From NCBI GenBank assembly GCA_021173225.1, contig JAJOLK010000001.1, forward strand, positions 1-64,000: DNA of 64,000 nucleotides, given 5' to 3'. The stretch comes from Phycisphaerales bacterium PN19_bin_20. Its GTDB lineage: Bacteria; Planctomycetota; Phycisphaerae; Phycisphaerales; UBA1924. This document shows, in pieces, positions 26,042 through 35,168 of this stretch (its first letter is position 1; each line of letters begins with the position of its first letter). Below the pieces are notes generated by a model. The model ran no database searches. It was not told where the DNA came from and was given only the letters and a program-made list of their open reading frames with translations. The position numbers were made by a program, and so were the translations under genes.

Positions 26042-26818
26042 TTACGAGCTGCCCTCGCGTGCGCGGGTGACACCTTCAGGAAACGGGTAGCTGGGGAAGA
26101 CGCCGACGTGCCCGCTGCGCCAAGCGGCGGGGGGCGGGTAGACGTCGCCGCGGAACCCGGCGGAGTACATCGTGCGCAGGACGGCTTCGAAGCTGGGCTC
26201 CTGGGCCTGAGACGCGCTGGCGGGGGCCTTTTCAACCAGGCGGTTGGCGCGGGCGTTGAGGAAGCTGACGGTGGCGATCGGGAGTCGCTCGCCACGGCCC
26301 TCGGTCATTTTGGTGACGGTGGAGAACCCGCGGTGCAGGTCGTCAAGCGTAAACCACTCGCGGTTTTTGGGGCGGAGCAGAGCAAGGATCAGGACGCTGT
26401 CAAGGTCGTACTTGAGGACGAAGGGCTCTTTGTCGCGCGAGGCGAGCGAGCCGGAGGACTCTTGGAACATTTTGGCGTAGCTGGTAACGGTGGCGCTGGT
26501 CCACTGGCTGGTAGAGATGGTGTCAACGAGCTTGGAGATGATGCCGTGGGCGTTGTCGGCGTCGTTGATGCCGCAGACGATGGCGCGGTAGCGGCCGTCA
26601 ACGACGTCACGGAAGAGGTCTTGGCCCCACATGACGCGGAGGCGCTGCTGGGCGGACATGAGGCTCGGGCGGTCGTGGACGTGGCCCTCGGCGGGCAGCA
26701 GCGTGACGCGGTCTGGCGCGAGCTCGGGCGAGACTAGCGAGTCGGCCTCGTCGTCATAGAGGCGGACATCGGAGAGGCCCTGACGCGGCGAGCGGTGCGG
26801 CTGGTGGCTGGGGTGCAT
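26042..26818 (-). CDS. Uncharacterised 258-residue protein
   Basis: No family is recognised. The protein is soluble, without signal peptide, and carries mixed alpha/beta segments such as LFRDVVDGRYRAIVCGINDADN, LVDTISTSQWTSATVTSYAKMF, EPFVLKYDLDSVLILALLRP and RLPIATVSFLNARANRLVEK. ATG 26818 follows GGAG at six bases; the open frame to 27037 is Arg/His/Pro-rich. It sits between the binding-protein gene (convergent, 6 bp apart) and the kinase gene (same strand, 89 bp). Confidence 0.6.
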   Translation of the reverse strand: MHPSHQPHRSPRQGLSDVRLYDDEADSLVSPELAPDRVTLLPAEGHVHDRPSLMSAQQRLRVMWGQDLFRDVVDGRYRAIVCGINDADNAHGIISKLVDTISTSQWTSATVTSYAKMFQESSGSLASRDKEPFVLKYDLDSVLILALLRPKNREWFTLDDLHRGFSTVTKMTEGRGERLPIATVSFLNARANRLVEKAPASASQAQEPSFEAVLRTMYSAGFRGDVYPPPAAWRSGHVGVFPSYPFPEGVTRAREGSS

Positions 26819-26907
26819 GGGTGCTCCGGTTCGTGGGCGCTTGGGATGAACCGGAGCAGTGTATCGGCGGCGCGAGTGCGAGTGGAGGTGTCTTGGGCCA
26901 CGCGGGG

Positions 26908-29439
26908 CTATTTGGGGTCGGGGGGTTGAGTGGCGGGCGCGCTTGGGGGCGTCGGCTCGAAGCCGCGCTGCTTCCAGAGTGCGGCCTCGTCGGCGCGGCC
27001 GGCGCGGGTGCAGTATTTGGCGAGCTTGTCGGCCCACTCGCGTGCCTCGCTGTCGTTCTCACCGCGGGCCTGGACCATGCCGTGGTAGACGCGGGTGGTG
27101 ATCGTGATAGCTTCGTCGAGCTGGTTGAGTCCTGCGAGGGCCTGTGCGACGTTGCCGAGCATGGCGATGGTTTGCCAGTGATCGGGCCCGAGGGTGATGG
27201 TGCAGGCTTCGTAGGCGGAGCGGGCTTCTTCCAAGGCCTCTTGATGGCGGCCGGTCTCGGTGAGGCAGACCGCCAGGCTGGAGCGGAAGACCAGGGTGTT
27301 GCGGGCGGCGGGGCCCTGCTTGGCGGAGGCAATGGCGATTGCGCGGCGGAAGACGTCCACCGCGCGGACGTTCATGGGGCGTGGGTCGCCGTCATCGGGT
27401 TGCTGGGTGTTGGCCCATTGCATGGCGTTACCGAGCATGTTGAGTGTGGCGGCGAGGTTTGGGTGCTCTGGGCCGAGGGCACGCTCTTGGGCGTTAGCGA
27501 CGCGGAGCAGGATCACGACAGCCTCGTCGGTGCGGTTGAGATGTGTGAGGCAGGTGGCCATGTTGGCGGTGGTGATGAGTGTGCTGGGGTGTTCGGGGCC
27601 ATAGGCCTTGACGGCGCCCTCCGAGGAACGCTTGAACCACTCGAGTGCCTCTTTGTACTTGCCGCGATTGCGCAGGACGCTGGCATAGTTGTTGATGGCG
27701 GTGACGGTAGCGCGGTGCTGGTCACCAAGGGTTTGGCGGTAGCCTTCGAGCACGGCACGTTGGGCGGTCTCGGCCTCTTCGAGGCGGCCTTGGAGCTGAT
27801 AGCTGGTGGCGAGCGCACCGGCGGCGTCGAGGGTGTCCTCGTGGGTCGGGCCCAAGCGGCGGGTGCGGACGGCGAATGCGCGGCGCGCGTAGGGCTCGGC
27901 CTGATCGCCCTTACCCATGGCGCCGTTGAGGAACTTGGCGTGGATCAGCTCAGTGTCGGCGATGGTCATCTCGCGACCGGTTTTGTTGGCGGCGTTGATC
28001 GCGAGCTCGCCTTGCTTACGGGCCTCGGGGAACTGGCCGAGTGAGCGGAAGGTCTGGGCAAGCACGCCGTAGAGCTTGGCGGCTGTGAGCGGGTCGTCAG
28101 CGAAGCGGACGGGAACCTGGTCGCTGGCGCGGGTGAGCACGTCAACAACGCGGACGTCCTTGCCCTGCTCGCCTGGGTTTGCAGAGGAGAGCATCTGGGT
28201 GAGGAAGGCGTTGAAGGCGTCTTGCTGGCGGGTGCGGGTGCTGGCGACGTCGAGCGCTTCGGCGAGCTTGGCGCGCTGGCTTTGTGTGTACCAGGCCAGG
28301 GCGGCGAGAGCGGCCAGGCCCGACGCGCCGATGGTGAGGGCGATCTGGTAGCGGCGCAGGCGCCGGCGCGCGCCGCGCCAGGCACTCTCACGCCGGGCGG
28401 TGATGGGCTCTCCGGCGAGGTGGTGGCGGATGTCCGCGGCGAGCTCAATGGGCGACTGGTAGCGGTCAGCGGGGACCTTGGCGAGGGCTTTGGCGCAGAT
28501 GGTCTCGATGGGCTCGGGCAGGCCTTCGACCAGCTTGCGCAGCGGCGTGGGTGGCACGGCGGTAATGTTGCTGAGGGCCTTGCTCAGGTCGCCGCGGACA
28601 TCACAGGGGTAGCGCCCGCTTAAGAGCTGGTAAAGCAGTGCGCCGATTGCGTAAACGTCGGTGCGGACGTCGACGGCGAGGTGGTCGCCGCGGGCCTGCT
28701 CGGGGGCGGCCCAGGGCAGCGAACCAAGGAACTGCCCGTTGATGGAGAGGTTTAACGAGGCCTCGGCGTTCACGGCAGAGTCGAGCTTGGCGAGGCCGAA
28801 GTCAAGCACGCGCGGCTGGCCTGTTGCGTCGACACGGATGTTGGAGGGCTTGATGTCGCGGTGGATGATGCCGCGCTGGTGGGCGGCGGTGATGGCGTCG
28901 CAGACCTTTGCGAGCATGTCGAGGATGTCGGCGGTGGGCCGCGGCGGTGCGTCGCTGGGCCTGGCCCAGTCGTCAAGGCTGGGGCCTTCGACATACTCCA
29001 TAACGAGGTAGGTGCGTCCGTCGGCGGTGGTGCCGCTGTCATAGACGCGGACGATGCCGGGGTGGCGGAGCTGTGCGGCGAGGTCGATTTCTCGGCGGAA
29101 GCGGCGGAGTGCGTCTGTGCTTTCGTGGGGTGCCGCGTTGGAAATGTGGTTGACCGGGACTGTCGGGCCCGCGAGTGAGCTTTGCGGGGCGTGGGGGGCA
29201 AGCAGTGTCTGTGGCGGGGGTGAGGCGAGGGACCAATCGCGTAAGACCTTGACGGCGACGCGCTGGCCTGTGGAGAGCTGGCGCGCCTCAAAGACCACGC
29301 CCTGCCCGCCGCGTTTGATCTCGCGGAGTATGTGGTAGCCGGGGATAGTCAGGGTGGCGAGGGCGTCGGCGCGTGAGCGTTTGAGCTCTGCGAGCAACGT
29401 GTGCTCGTCGGTAAACCAGGATGGGCTGTTGCTCGGCAC
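26908..29439 (-). CDS. Membrane Ser/Thr protein kinase with TPR repeats
   Basis: This 843-residue kinase has all catalytic elements: Gly loop KRGGQGVVFEA (42-52), Lys64 in VAVKVL, Glu near 117, HRDIKPSN (193-200), DFGLAK (213-218) and APEQAR (245-250). A 45-residue Pro/Ala/Ser insertion lies between the Lys and helix C. One membrane helix follows (365-384, QIALTIGASGLAALAALAWY), then about 450 residues of TPR repeats of the kinesin-light-chain type (LGPTHEDTLDAAGALATSYQ and similar). It starts at GTG 29439, 13 bp after the ECF sigma stop. Such kinase/ECF pairs are typical of planctomycetes and suggest a signalling module in which the kinase acts with the sigma factor. Confidence 0.93.
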   Translation of the reverse strand: MPSNSPSWFTDEHTLLAELKRSRADALATLTIPGYHILREIKRGGQGVVFEARQLSTGQRVAVKVLRDWSLASPPPQTLLAPHAPQSSLAGPTVPVNHISNAAPHESTDALRRFRREIDLAAQLRHPGIVRVYDSGTTADGRTYLVMEYVEGPSLDDWARPSDAPPRPTADILDMLAKVCDAITAAHQRGIIHRDIKPSNIRVDATGQPRVLDFGLAKLDSAVNAEASLNLSINGQFLGSLPWAAPEQARGDHLAVDVRTDVYAIGALLYQLLSGRYPCDVRGDLSKALSNITAVPPTPLRKLVEGLPEPIETICAKALAKVPADRYQSPIELAADIRHHLAGEPITARRESAWRGARRRLRRYQIALTIGASGLAALAALAWYTQSQRAKLAEALDVASTRTRQQDAFNAFLTQMLSSANPGEQGKDVRVVDVLTRASDQVPVRFADDPLTAAKLYGVLAQTFRSLGQFPEARKQGELAINAANKTGREMTIADTELIHAKFLNGAMGKGDQAEPYARRAFAVRTRRLGPTHEDTLDAAGALATSYQLQGRLEEAETAQRAVLEGYRQTLGDQHRATVTAINNYASVLRNRGKYKEALEWFKRSSEGAVKAYGPEHPSTLITTANMATCLTHLNRTDEAVVILLRVANAQERALGPEHPNLAATLNMLGNAMQWANTQQPDDGDPRPMNVRAVDVFRRAIAIASAKQGPAARNTLVFRSSLAVCLTETGRHQEALEEARSAYEACTITLGPDHWQTIAMLGNVAQALAGLNQLDEAITITTRVYHGMVQARGENDSEAREWADKLAKYCTRAGRADEAALWKQRGFEPTPPSAPATQPPDPK

Positions 29440-29452
29440 GTTGCTTGGGTGC

Positions 29453-30088
29453 TCAGCCCTCGTCGTCGATTTGTTCGGCGATGAGGGCGGCGAGTCGGTT
29501 GGTGAGGCGAGACTTGACCTTGTAGAGGTTGTCAATGGTGAGCTGAAGGTCGCTCGCAACGCGCTGGGCGTCCTCGCCGAGGATCGCGTAGCGCTCGAAG
29601 GCCTCACGGTCGCGGGCAGAGAACTCGGCTTCGAGGCGGTTCATGCCGCGGCGGAGGTGGTAGCGGCGCCACTGGGTCTCCCACTGATCTTCGAGGGCGG
29701 AGTCTCCCGCAGCGGGGTGATGTTGCGTGTGAGCGCCCGACGTGTGCTCGTGGTCTCCTAGCGGTGTTTCACCCCGGGCCTGACGCGATCTTTTGAAGAT
29801 GGCGTGAAGTGTCACGGTCTTTAGGTACGAGCGGAACTTGCCCTTGGCGGGGTCGTACTCGAAGCCGGGCATGGCGCGGGTGAGGTTGAGCAGGACGTCT
29901 TGGAGGATGTCGTCAGTGTCGGCGGCGGCGAGTGAGCGGGTGCGGCAGAAGCCGCGGATCAGGTCGCCGTAGCGCTCGAGAAATTCGCGCCAGGCTTCGG
30001 GGGCCTGGTCGCCCGGGGCGGCGTTGAGGCGCGCGAGCAGCGAAGCGTGGGTCTGCGTCTGGCTGGTGGCTATCGGGTGGGGGTGCAT
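29453..30088 (-). CDS. ECF-type RNA polymerase sigma factor
   Basis: This 211-residue sigma factor has region 2 (LIRGFCRTRSLAAADTDDILQDVLLNLTRAMPGFEYDPAKGKFRSYLKT read across 48-96) and a region 4-like helix-turn-helix near the end (YAILGEDAQRVASDLQLTIDNLYKVKSRLTNRL). No anti-sigma gene is adjacent; the Ser/Thr kinase follows 13 bp downstream and is the probable partner. ATG 30088 was chosen; the frame is open to 30253 but the extra part is not sigma-like. The planctomycete ECF groups linked to kinases have this layout. Confidence 0.88.
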   Translation of the reverse strand: MHPHPIATSQTQTHASLLARLNAAPGDQAPEAWREFLERYGDLIRGFCRTRSLAAADTDDILQDVLLNLTRAMPGFEYDPAKGKFRSYLKTVTLHAIFKRSRQARGETPLGDHEHTSGAHTQHHPAAGDSALEDQWETQWRRYHLRRGMNRLEAEFSARDREAFERYAILGEDAQRVASDLQLTIDNLYKVKSRLTNRLAALIAEQIDDEG

Positions 30089-30360
30089 GTCCGGTGGCCC
30101 GGTCGTTAACTTGGGGTAGGGAGCGGTGAGTTTCTGACTACAACGTAGCACCGATTGTAAGTAAGCCCAGCAACTTGTGTCAGGCGCGCGGTGTGGGCTG
30201 GATAGGGTATGGGGAATGTGACCCAGGGCCGAAGCCGCCAGTGCCACACGCAAAGGCGAGGGCCCAAGGGCTCAATCCGGTGGCGGTACGGGCTGGGCGT
30301 GAACGCCCATCGGACAGACCGAACGATTCAAGATCCATCCCCCTTTGCACGGAGCTGAAC

Positions 30361-33300
30361 ATGGCCGGTACCAAGCTGAATTCTGGGCATATGAGCGTGA
30401 TCCGGGCGGCGGCCGCCCTTGCTCTGGCGGCGGGGACGGCCCAGGCCGCCACGTTTACCTTTACCAACACACTCAGCAATGGGCTGTGGTTCAGCGAGGC
30501 GCAGTCGGCGGGGACGTGGTTCAACAACTGGGGCCAAAGTGGCGCCGCCGCGGGTCTGCCTACGCCCGGCGTCGCAGACACGGCCAACCTGGTCGGCGCG
30601 GTCAACGGCAACGGCAACATCAGCGTGCAGGTGCTGAACAATCCGTCCACCGGCAGCTTTGTGCTCACCGGGGCCACGCTTGATGCCGGTACATTCACCA
30701 ATAACGGTACTTTTGGCTTCAACGGGGGTAGCAAGACCTTTGGCGGCACATGGGCCAACACGGCTTCGGGCACCATCAACTGGGGTGACGGCGCAGGTTG
30801 GAGTATGAACCTGACCACACTCACGCTCAACAACGCCGGGCTGGTCAACCTCATCGTTGGCCTCAACGCCAACAACGGCGCGCTCTCCAACACCGGAGTG
30901 GTCAACAAGATCAACGGCGGCACGGCAAACCTCAACAGCACGCTGGTGGCCAACAACGCTGGCGGCAGCATCCAGGCGACCAACGGCTCGCTGATTTTCA
31001 ACACCGCGACGACCAGCAGCAACCCATCAGCAACCTGGGTGACCGCCGCTGCTGGCGGCATGCGGCTGTCCAACTCGACGTTTATCGGAACGTACGCCGG
31101 TAACTTTGACGGACTGGGCGCGGTCGGCGGGACCATGACGCTGAACGGTGCCACCACCTTTACCAATGTCGGAGCGGGTACGCAGCCGTGGACGCGTGAG
31201 TCGGGGACGATCAACACCGGGGCCTTTTCGCTGACGAACACGGGCGGCGTGTTGACGGCGGCTGGCAACCAGGCCTTCATCGGCACGTTTGTCAACCAAG
31301 GCACGGTGACGCTGGCTGGCAGCGGGTGGAATTACAATCTCAACGGTTCGCTGGCCAGTTCGGGCACGCTGAACTTGCCGGCCGGGTCGTCGGTCACCGG
31401 GATTAGCGTTGCTGGGGCCGTGGTGAACAACACGGGCGCGATCAATAAGAACGCAGGCGGCATCTCGACGTGGAACGCGCTGAGCTTCAACCACAACGCG
31501 GGCAGTATCAACGCGTCCAGCGGCGGCTTGGTGATCAACAACTCCGCGATCGCGAGCGGCCCAGCCGCGAACTGGAACACAACCCTGGGTGGCGGGGTGA
31601 CGCTTAACGGCACGACGGTCACGGGCACCTTTACCGGCACCGCCACCGGCGACCTGACGATGACCAACCCGTCTTTCATCGGCAACACCCTGCTGAACGC
31701 CACGGGCGGCAACGGTTGGGACGTCTACGGCAGCATCAGCACCGGTGCCTTCACGCTGACCAACAACGCCACGGCCAGCCTCGCGCGTGGGGGCGGCAAC
31801 GTCGGCCTGATCGGCACCATCGTCAACAGCGTCGGCGCGAACATGACCATGAGCAACGGCGCGGGGTGGGGCCTCAACCTCGACGGAGGCACGTTGACCA
31901 ACAACGGGCTGATGGTTGTGCCGAGCCAGTACAGCATCAGCAAGGGCACCAACGCCGCAACCTTCACCAACAATGGCACGCTGAGCCGCACGGCGGGCGG
32001 CGGGTTGACTGTGAGCAACGTTGCAGTCACAAACAATGGCAGCCTGGTTCACGACGTCAACGGTTCTGGTACGACCTTCAACGCCGGTACCTATGTCTCT
32101 GGCCCGAGCAGCTCATACACGATCCCCTCCGGTGGCATCGCCTTCAATGGCGTGGCCCTCCGCGGCTCGTTCGTCGCCAACTTTACTGGTGGCGGCGGGG
32201 CCGCGATGAACAACCCGACCTTCACCGCCGCCAGCACGCTCAACGCCACCGGTGGCGACTGGAACCTGACTGGTACGGTGGGCACGACCGCAGGCGCGGT
32301 GCTCAACAACGGGCGGGCGGGTTTCGGCATCGTTGGCGGCAACACCGTCCTTTTGGGCAGCGTCACCAACAGCAACGGGGCAAACTGGACCATGAGCAGC
32401 GGTGCGGGCTGGGTCCTGATGCTCGAGGGCGGCACCTTTAACAACAATGCCGGCGGCACGGTGTTAATCCCTGGCGGGTACAACATCAACAAGGGCACTG
32501 GCTCTGCGACCTTTGTGAACAACGGCGCGATCAGCCGCACGCTTGGTGGTTCGACGGTGTTCAACAGCGTCGCGTTCACTCACAACGGCACGCTGACGCA
32601 CGACGTCAACGGTTCTGGTACGACCTTCAACACCGGGACGTATGCGGGCGGGAACGCCAGCGCTTTCACGATCGCCTCGGGTGGCCTGCAGTTCAACAGC
32701 ATGGGCATGAGTGGACGTATCAACGCCAACCTTGCCGGCGGCGGCGCGGGCATGGCCAACTCCACGCTGACAGGCGCCCTGACGCTCAACACCACCGGCG
32801 GGGCAATGAACCTGACCGGTACGACCAACACCGGCGCGTTCACGCTGACCAACATTGCGATGGCGGGCTCGGCGATTGGCGGGGGTAACTCAACCCTGAT
32901 TGGCAATTTCGTCAATGCCCCCGGCGCGACGTGGACCTTCGGCAGCGGCGCAGGCTGGATCACCGGGATGGAAGGGGCGACGTTCACCAACAACGGCAGC
33001 CTGTTCATCCCCGCCGGCCACAACCTGGCCAAGGGAACCGGCGCGGCGAGCCTCGTCAACACCGGCACGATCACCATGAACGCTGGCGGCACCAAAGCCT
33101 TCAACACCATCACCATCGCCAACTCGGGCCTGATGACCACCCTCGGCGGTGCGAGCACCGTCTTTAACTCGTGCCCTATCACGCAGACTGGTGGCGGCGT
33201 GATCCGCACGACCGCCGGCACCGGCACCACCTTCAACACCTCGACGATCAATGGCGGGCGGTTTGAGGGCGCGGGCCAGTGGGCCACCAACAACAATTTC

Positions 33301-33903
33301 ACGCCCACGAACCTCACGATCGCTCCGGGCGATACGACGAGCTCTGCCGTGGCCGAGATGATCCTGAACAGCGGCAGCCTGACCTTTGGTGCGGGCAGCA
33401 GGCTTGAGGTTGATATCGACCGCCCGGTGGCGACGCAGATCGCCGACAAGCTTCGCACTAATATTTTTAACCAGAACATCAACCTCAACGACGCGACGCT
33501 GGTGGTTCGCCGTCCGACTGCGGGCTACACGCCCAGCTTCAACGTTGAGCACGTGATCGTCGAGACGCTCGGCGGCGGTTCGCTGACGGGCACCTTCGGC
33601 AGCGTCGTCGAGGCCAACCCGCTGGCGACGTACGGCTACCGCGTCCGCTACACCGCTTCGCAGGCGATCATGAAGGTCGTTCGCCAGTGCAACGTCAGCG
33701 ACGTTGCTGGCCCCGGGCAGGTTCAGCTCTTTGACGGCGAGGCGACGGCCGACGACCTCGTTGTGTTCATCGGGTGGTTCACCAGCGGCGACATGCGGGC
33801 CGACTTCGCTACTCCGGGCCCGCTGCCCGGCCAGGATGGCGAGCTGACGGCTGACGACATTATCCTCTTCGTCAACCTGTTCACGCAGGGCTGCGGGTTC
33901 TGA
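30361..33903 (+). CDS. Giant secreted repeat protein with dockerin-like C-terminal tail
   Basis: This 1180-residue protein has a signal peptide (VIRAAAALALAAGTAQAA) and about 1000 residues of Gly/Asn/Thr-rich short beta repeats (TNNGTL, TFNAGTY, ATGGDWNLTG), like autotransporter-type beta helices. There is no beta-barrel domain. It ends with two Asp-rich loops, FDGEATADDLVVFIGWF and DGELTADDIILFVNLF, with flanking Cys (RQCN and TQGCGF): the planctomycete dockerin-like type I repeat pair. A role as a surface or matrix protein bound through this tail is inferred. ATG 30361 follows GGAGC. Asn is unusually abundant for this genome. Confidence 0.85.
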   Translation: MAGTKLNSGHMSVIRAAAALALAAGTAQAATFTFTNTLSNGLWFSEAQSAGTWFNNWGQSGAAAGLPTPGVADTANLVGAVNGNGNISVQVLNNPSTGSFVLTGATLDAGTFTNNGTFGFNGGSKTFGGTWANTASGTINWGDGAGWSMNLTTLTLNNAGLVNLIVGLNANNGALSNTGVVNKINGGTANLNSTLVANNAGGSIQATNGSLIFNTATTSSNPSATWVTAAAGGMRLSNSTFIGTYAGNFDGLGAVGGTMTLNGATTFTNVGAGTQPWTRESGTINTGAFSLTNTGGVLTAAGNQAFIGTFVNQGTVTLAGSGWNYNLNGSLASSGTLNLPAGSSVTGISVAGAVVNNTGAINKNAGGISTWNALSFNHNAGSINASSGGLVINNSAIASGPAANWNTTLGGGVTLNGTTVTGTFTGTATGDLTMTNPSFIGNTLLNATGGNGWDVYGSISTGAFTLTNNATASLARGGGNVGLIGTIVNSVGANMTMSNGAGWGLNLDGGTLTNNGLMVVPSQYSISKGTNAATFTNNGTLSRTAGGGLTVSNVAVTNNGSLVHDVNGSGTTFNAGTYVSGPSSSYTIPSGGIAFNGVALRGSFVANFTGGGGAAMNNPTFTAASTLNATGGDWNLTGTVGTTAGAVLNNGRAGFGIVGGNTVLLGSVTNSNGANWTMSSGAGWVLMLEGGTFNNNAGGTVLIPGGYNINKGTGSATFVNNGAISRTLGGSTVFNSVAFTHNGTLTHDVNGSGTTFNTGTYAGGNASAFTIASGGLQFNSMGMSGRINANLAGGGAGMANSTLTGALTLNTTGGAMNLTGTTNTGAFTLTNIAMAGSAIGGGNSTLIGNFVNAPGATWTFGSGAGWITGMEGATFTNNGSLFIPAGHNLAKGTGAASLVNTGTITMNAGGTKAFNTITIANSGLMTTLGGASTVFNSCPITQTGGGVIRTTAGTGTTFNTSTINGGRFEGAGQWATNNNFTPTNLTIAPGDTTSSAVAEMILNSGSLTFGAGSRLEVDIDRPVATQIADKLRTNIFNQNINLNDATLVVRRPTAGYTPSFNVEHVIVETLGGGSLTGTFGSVVEANPLATYGYRVRYTASQAIMKVVRQCNVSDVAGPGQVQLFDGEATADDLVVFIGWFTSGDMRADFATPGPLPGQDGELTADDIILFVNLFTQGCGF

Positions 33904-33966
33904 TTGCCGCCTACGGGTGAGCGGCGAGCGCGGGTCGAGCTAACCCGTTTACGCCGCTCACGCTCT

Positions 33967-34011
33967 CATGCTCTCCATGCTCTCCATGCTCTCCATGCTC
34001 TCCATGCTCCC
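33967..34011. repeat. 9-bp tandem repeat downstream of the dockerin-tail gene
   Basis: Five copies of CATGCTCTC in a row, in the non-coding gap before the terminator hairpin; the last copy has one change. Confidence 0.9.
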
Positions 34012-34014
34012 CAC

Positions 34015-34062
34015 GCCCCCAAGGCCTGCGCAACAGCGCGGCTTCGGGGGCGGTTTGTTTTT
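34015..34062 (+). terminator. Probable terminator after the dockerin-tail gene
   Basis: GCCCCC at 34015-34020 pairs with GGGGGC at 34046-34051, with an inner GCC/GGC and GCGC/GCGC extension and small bulges. TTTGTTTTT follows from 34054. It lies about 110 bp after the stop codon. Confidence 0.75.
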
Positions 34063-34083
34063 GGGGTGAGCCTCGCCGCTCGA

Positions 34084-35145
34084 TCAGCCCTGGACGATCT
34101 TGAGGGTCACCAGGTCCTGCACGTCAAGCAGGCCCACGGGCCGGCCGTCTGCATCAACCACCGGAACCTCGTCGCGGCGGAACTGCTGGACAAGCCGGAC
34201 GGCGTCGCGCAGCAGAGCGGTATCCGGCAGTGTGCTGGGGTTTTTGGTCATCACGTCGCTCACGCGGCGCGTCAGCAGGTCTGGGTAGCGCAGTACGCCG
34301 CGGCGGATGTCGCCGTCGGTGTAGAGCCCGGTGAGCATGCCGGTGGCCTGGTCGACCAGCAGCAGCGCGCCTGGGCGGCGGCCATCTACGTCGGCAAGCC
34401 TGAGCGCGTCGGCGACGCTGAGGTGGTCGCCCACGGGGTGCAGGTTGTGGCCAACCTTGAAGCGCAGCGCCTCGGTCACGGGGCGGGTCAGCCCTCCGAG
34501 GCTCCCGCCGGGGTGGCGCCTGGAGAAGTCGGCGGCGGTGACGCCCAGGGCACGGCTGGCGCACAGCGCCAGAGCATCACCTATGGCCATGGTCGCGGTG
34601 GTGCTGGCCATGGGCGCCGGTGAGAGCTCATCTTCAATATCGCCCATCGCGATGGTGACGGTCGCGAGGCTTTCGAGTGAGCCGGCGGGCGCGGGAACGC
34701 CTGCGCGAGCGCCGCGGCAAAGGGCGATCACGTCGGTGCCGTCTTGGCGGAGCAGCGCGGCCAGGGCGATGACCTCGTCGGTCTGGCCCGAGTAGCTGAT
34801 GGCGATGCAGAGGTCTTGCGGGCGGAAGTTGCCCAGGTCCCCGTGTGCGGCCTCGGTGGGGTGGATGAAGTGGGCGGGCACGCCAAGGCTGGCCATGGTG
34901 GCGGCGATTTTCAAGCCTACGAGCCCAGATTTGCCCAGGCCCGTGACCAGCACGGTGCCGCGGGCGCGGGTGCAGGCGGCGATGAGCGCGACGGCGCGGT
35001 CGAATCGGTGGTCGAGGTTGAGGCCGGCGGCGGAGAGAGCGCGGGCCTGCGCTTGCATCAGCTCGCGCGCGGTCTCGAGCGCGGGCGTACGCGGGGCGTC
35101 CTCGTGGGCGTGCGTGTTCTGGTGCGGGTGCGCGGGTTCGCTCAT
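34084..35145 (-). CDS. kdsD: Arabinose-5-phosphate isomerase (KdsD/KpsF)
   Basis: The enzyme converts ribulose 5-phosphate to arabinose 5-phosphate, the first step to Kdo for lipopolysaccharide. It has the SIS domain (VLVTGLGKSGLVGLKIAATM, FIHPTEAAHGDLGNFRPQDL, AISYSGQTDEVI, ASTTATMAIGDALA), the link SRRHPGGSLG and two CBS domains in the C-terminal third (LTGLYTDGDIRRGVLR, DEVPVVDADGRPVGLLDVQDLV). All usual SIS motifs are present. ATG 35145 is the probable start; GTG 35160 is in frame. It implies an outer membrane with Kdo-containing LPS or a related surface sugar. Confidence 0.93.
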   Translation of the reverse strand: MSEPAHPHQNTHAHEDAPRTPALETARELMQAQARALSAAGLNLDHRFDRAVALIAACTRARGTVLVTGLGKSGLVGLKIAATMASLGVPAHFIHPTEAAHGDLGNFRPQDLCIAISYSGQTDEVIALAALLRQDGTDVIALCRGARAGVPAPAGSLESLATVTIAMGDIEDELSPAPMASTTATMAIGDALALCASRALGVTAADFSRRHPGGSLGGLTRPVTEALRFKVGHNLHPVGDHLSVADALRLADVDGRRPGALLLVDQATGMLTGLYTDGDIRRGVLRYPDLLTRRVSDVMTKNPSTLPDTALLRDAVRLVQQFRRDEVPVVDADGRPVGLLDVQDLVTLKIVQG

Positions 35146-35168
35146 CGTGCGTCTACTCACCGGTGAGT

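Noticed and set aside
26821-28044. 407-codon plus-strand open frame
   Set aside because: Gly/Val/Glu-rich shadow of the TPR repeats of the kinase.
30180-33552. Several 200-370 codon minus-strand open frames
   Set aside because: Mirror images of the Gly/Asn/Thr repeat protein (Pro/Val/Leu-rich), with no start signals.
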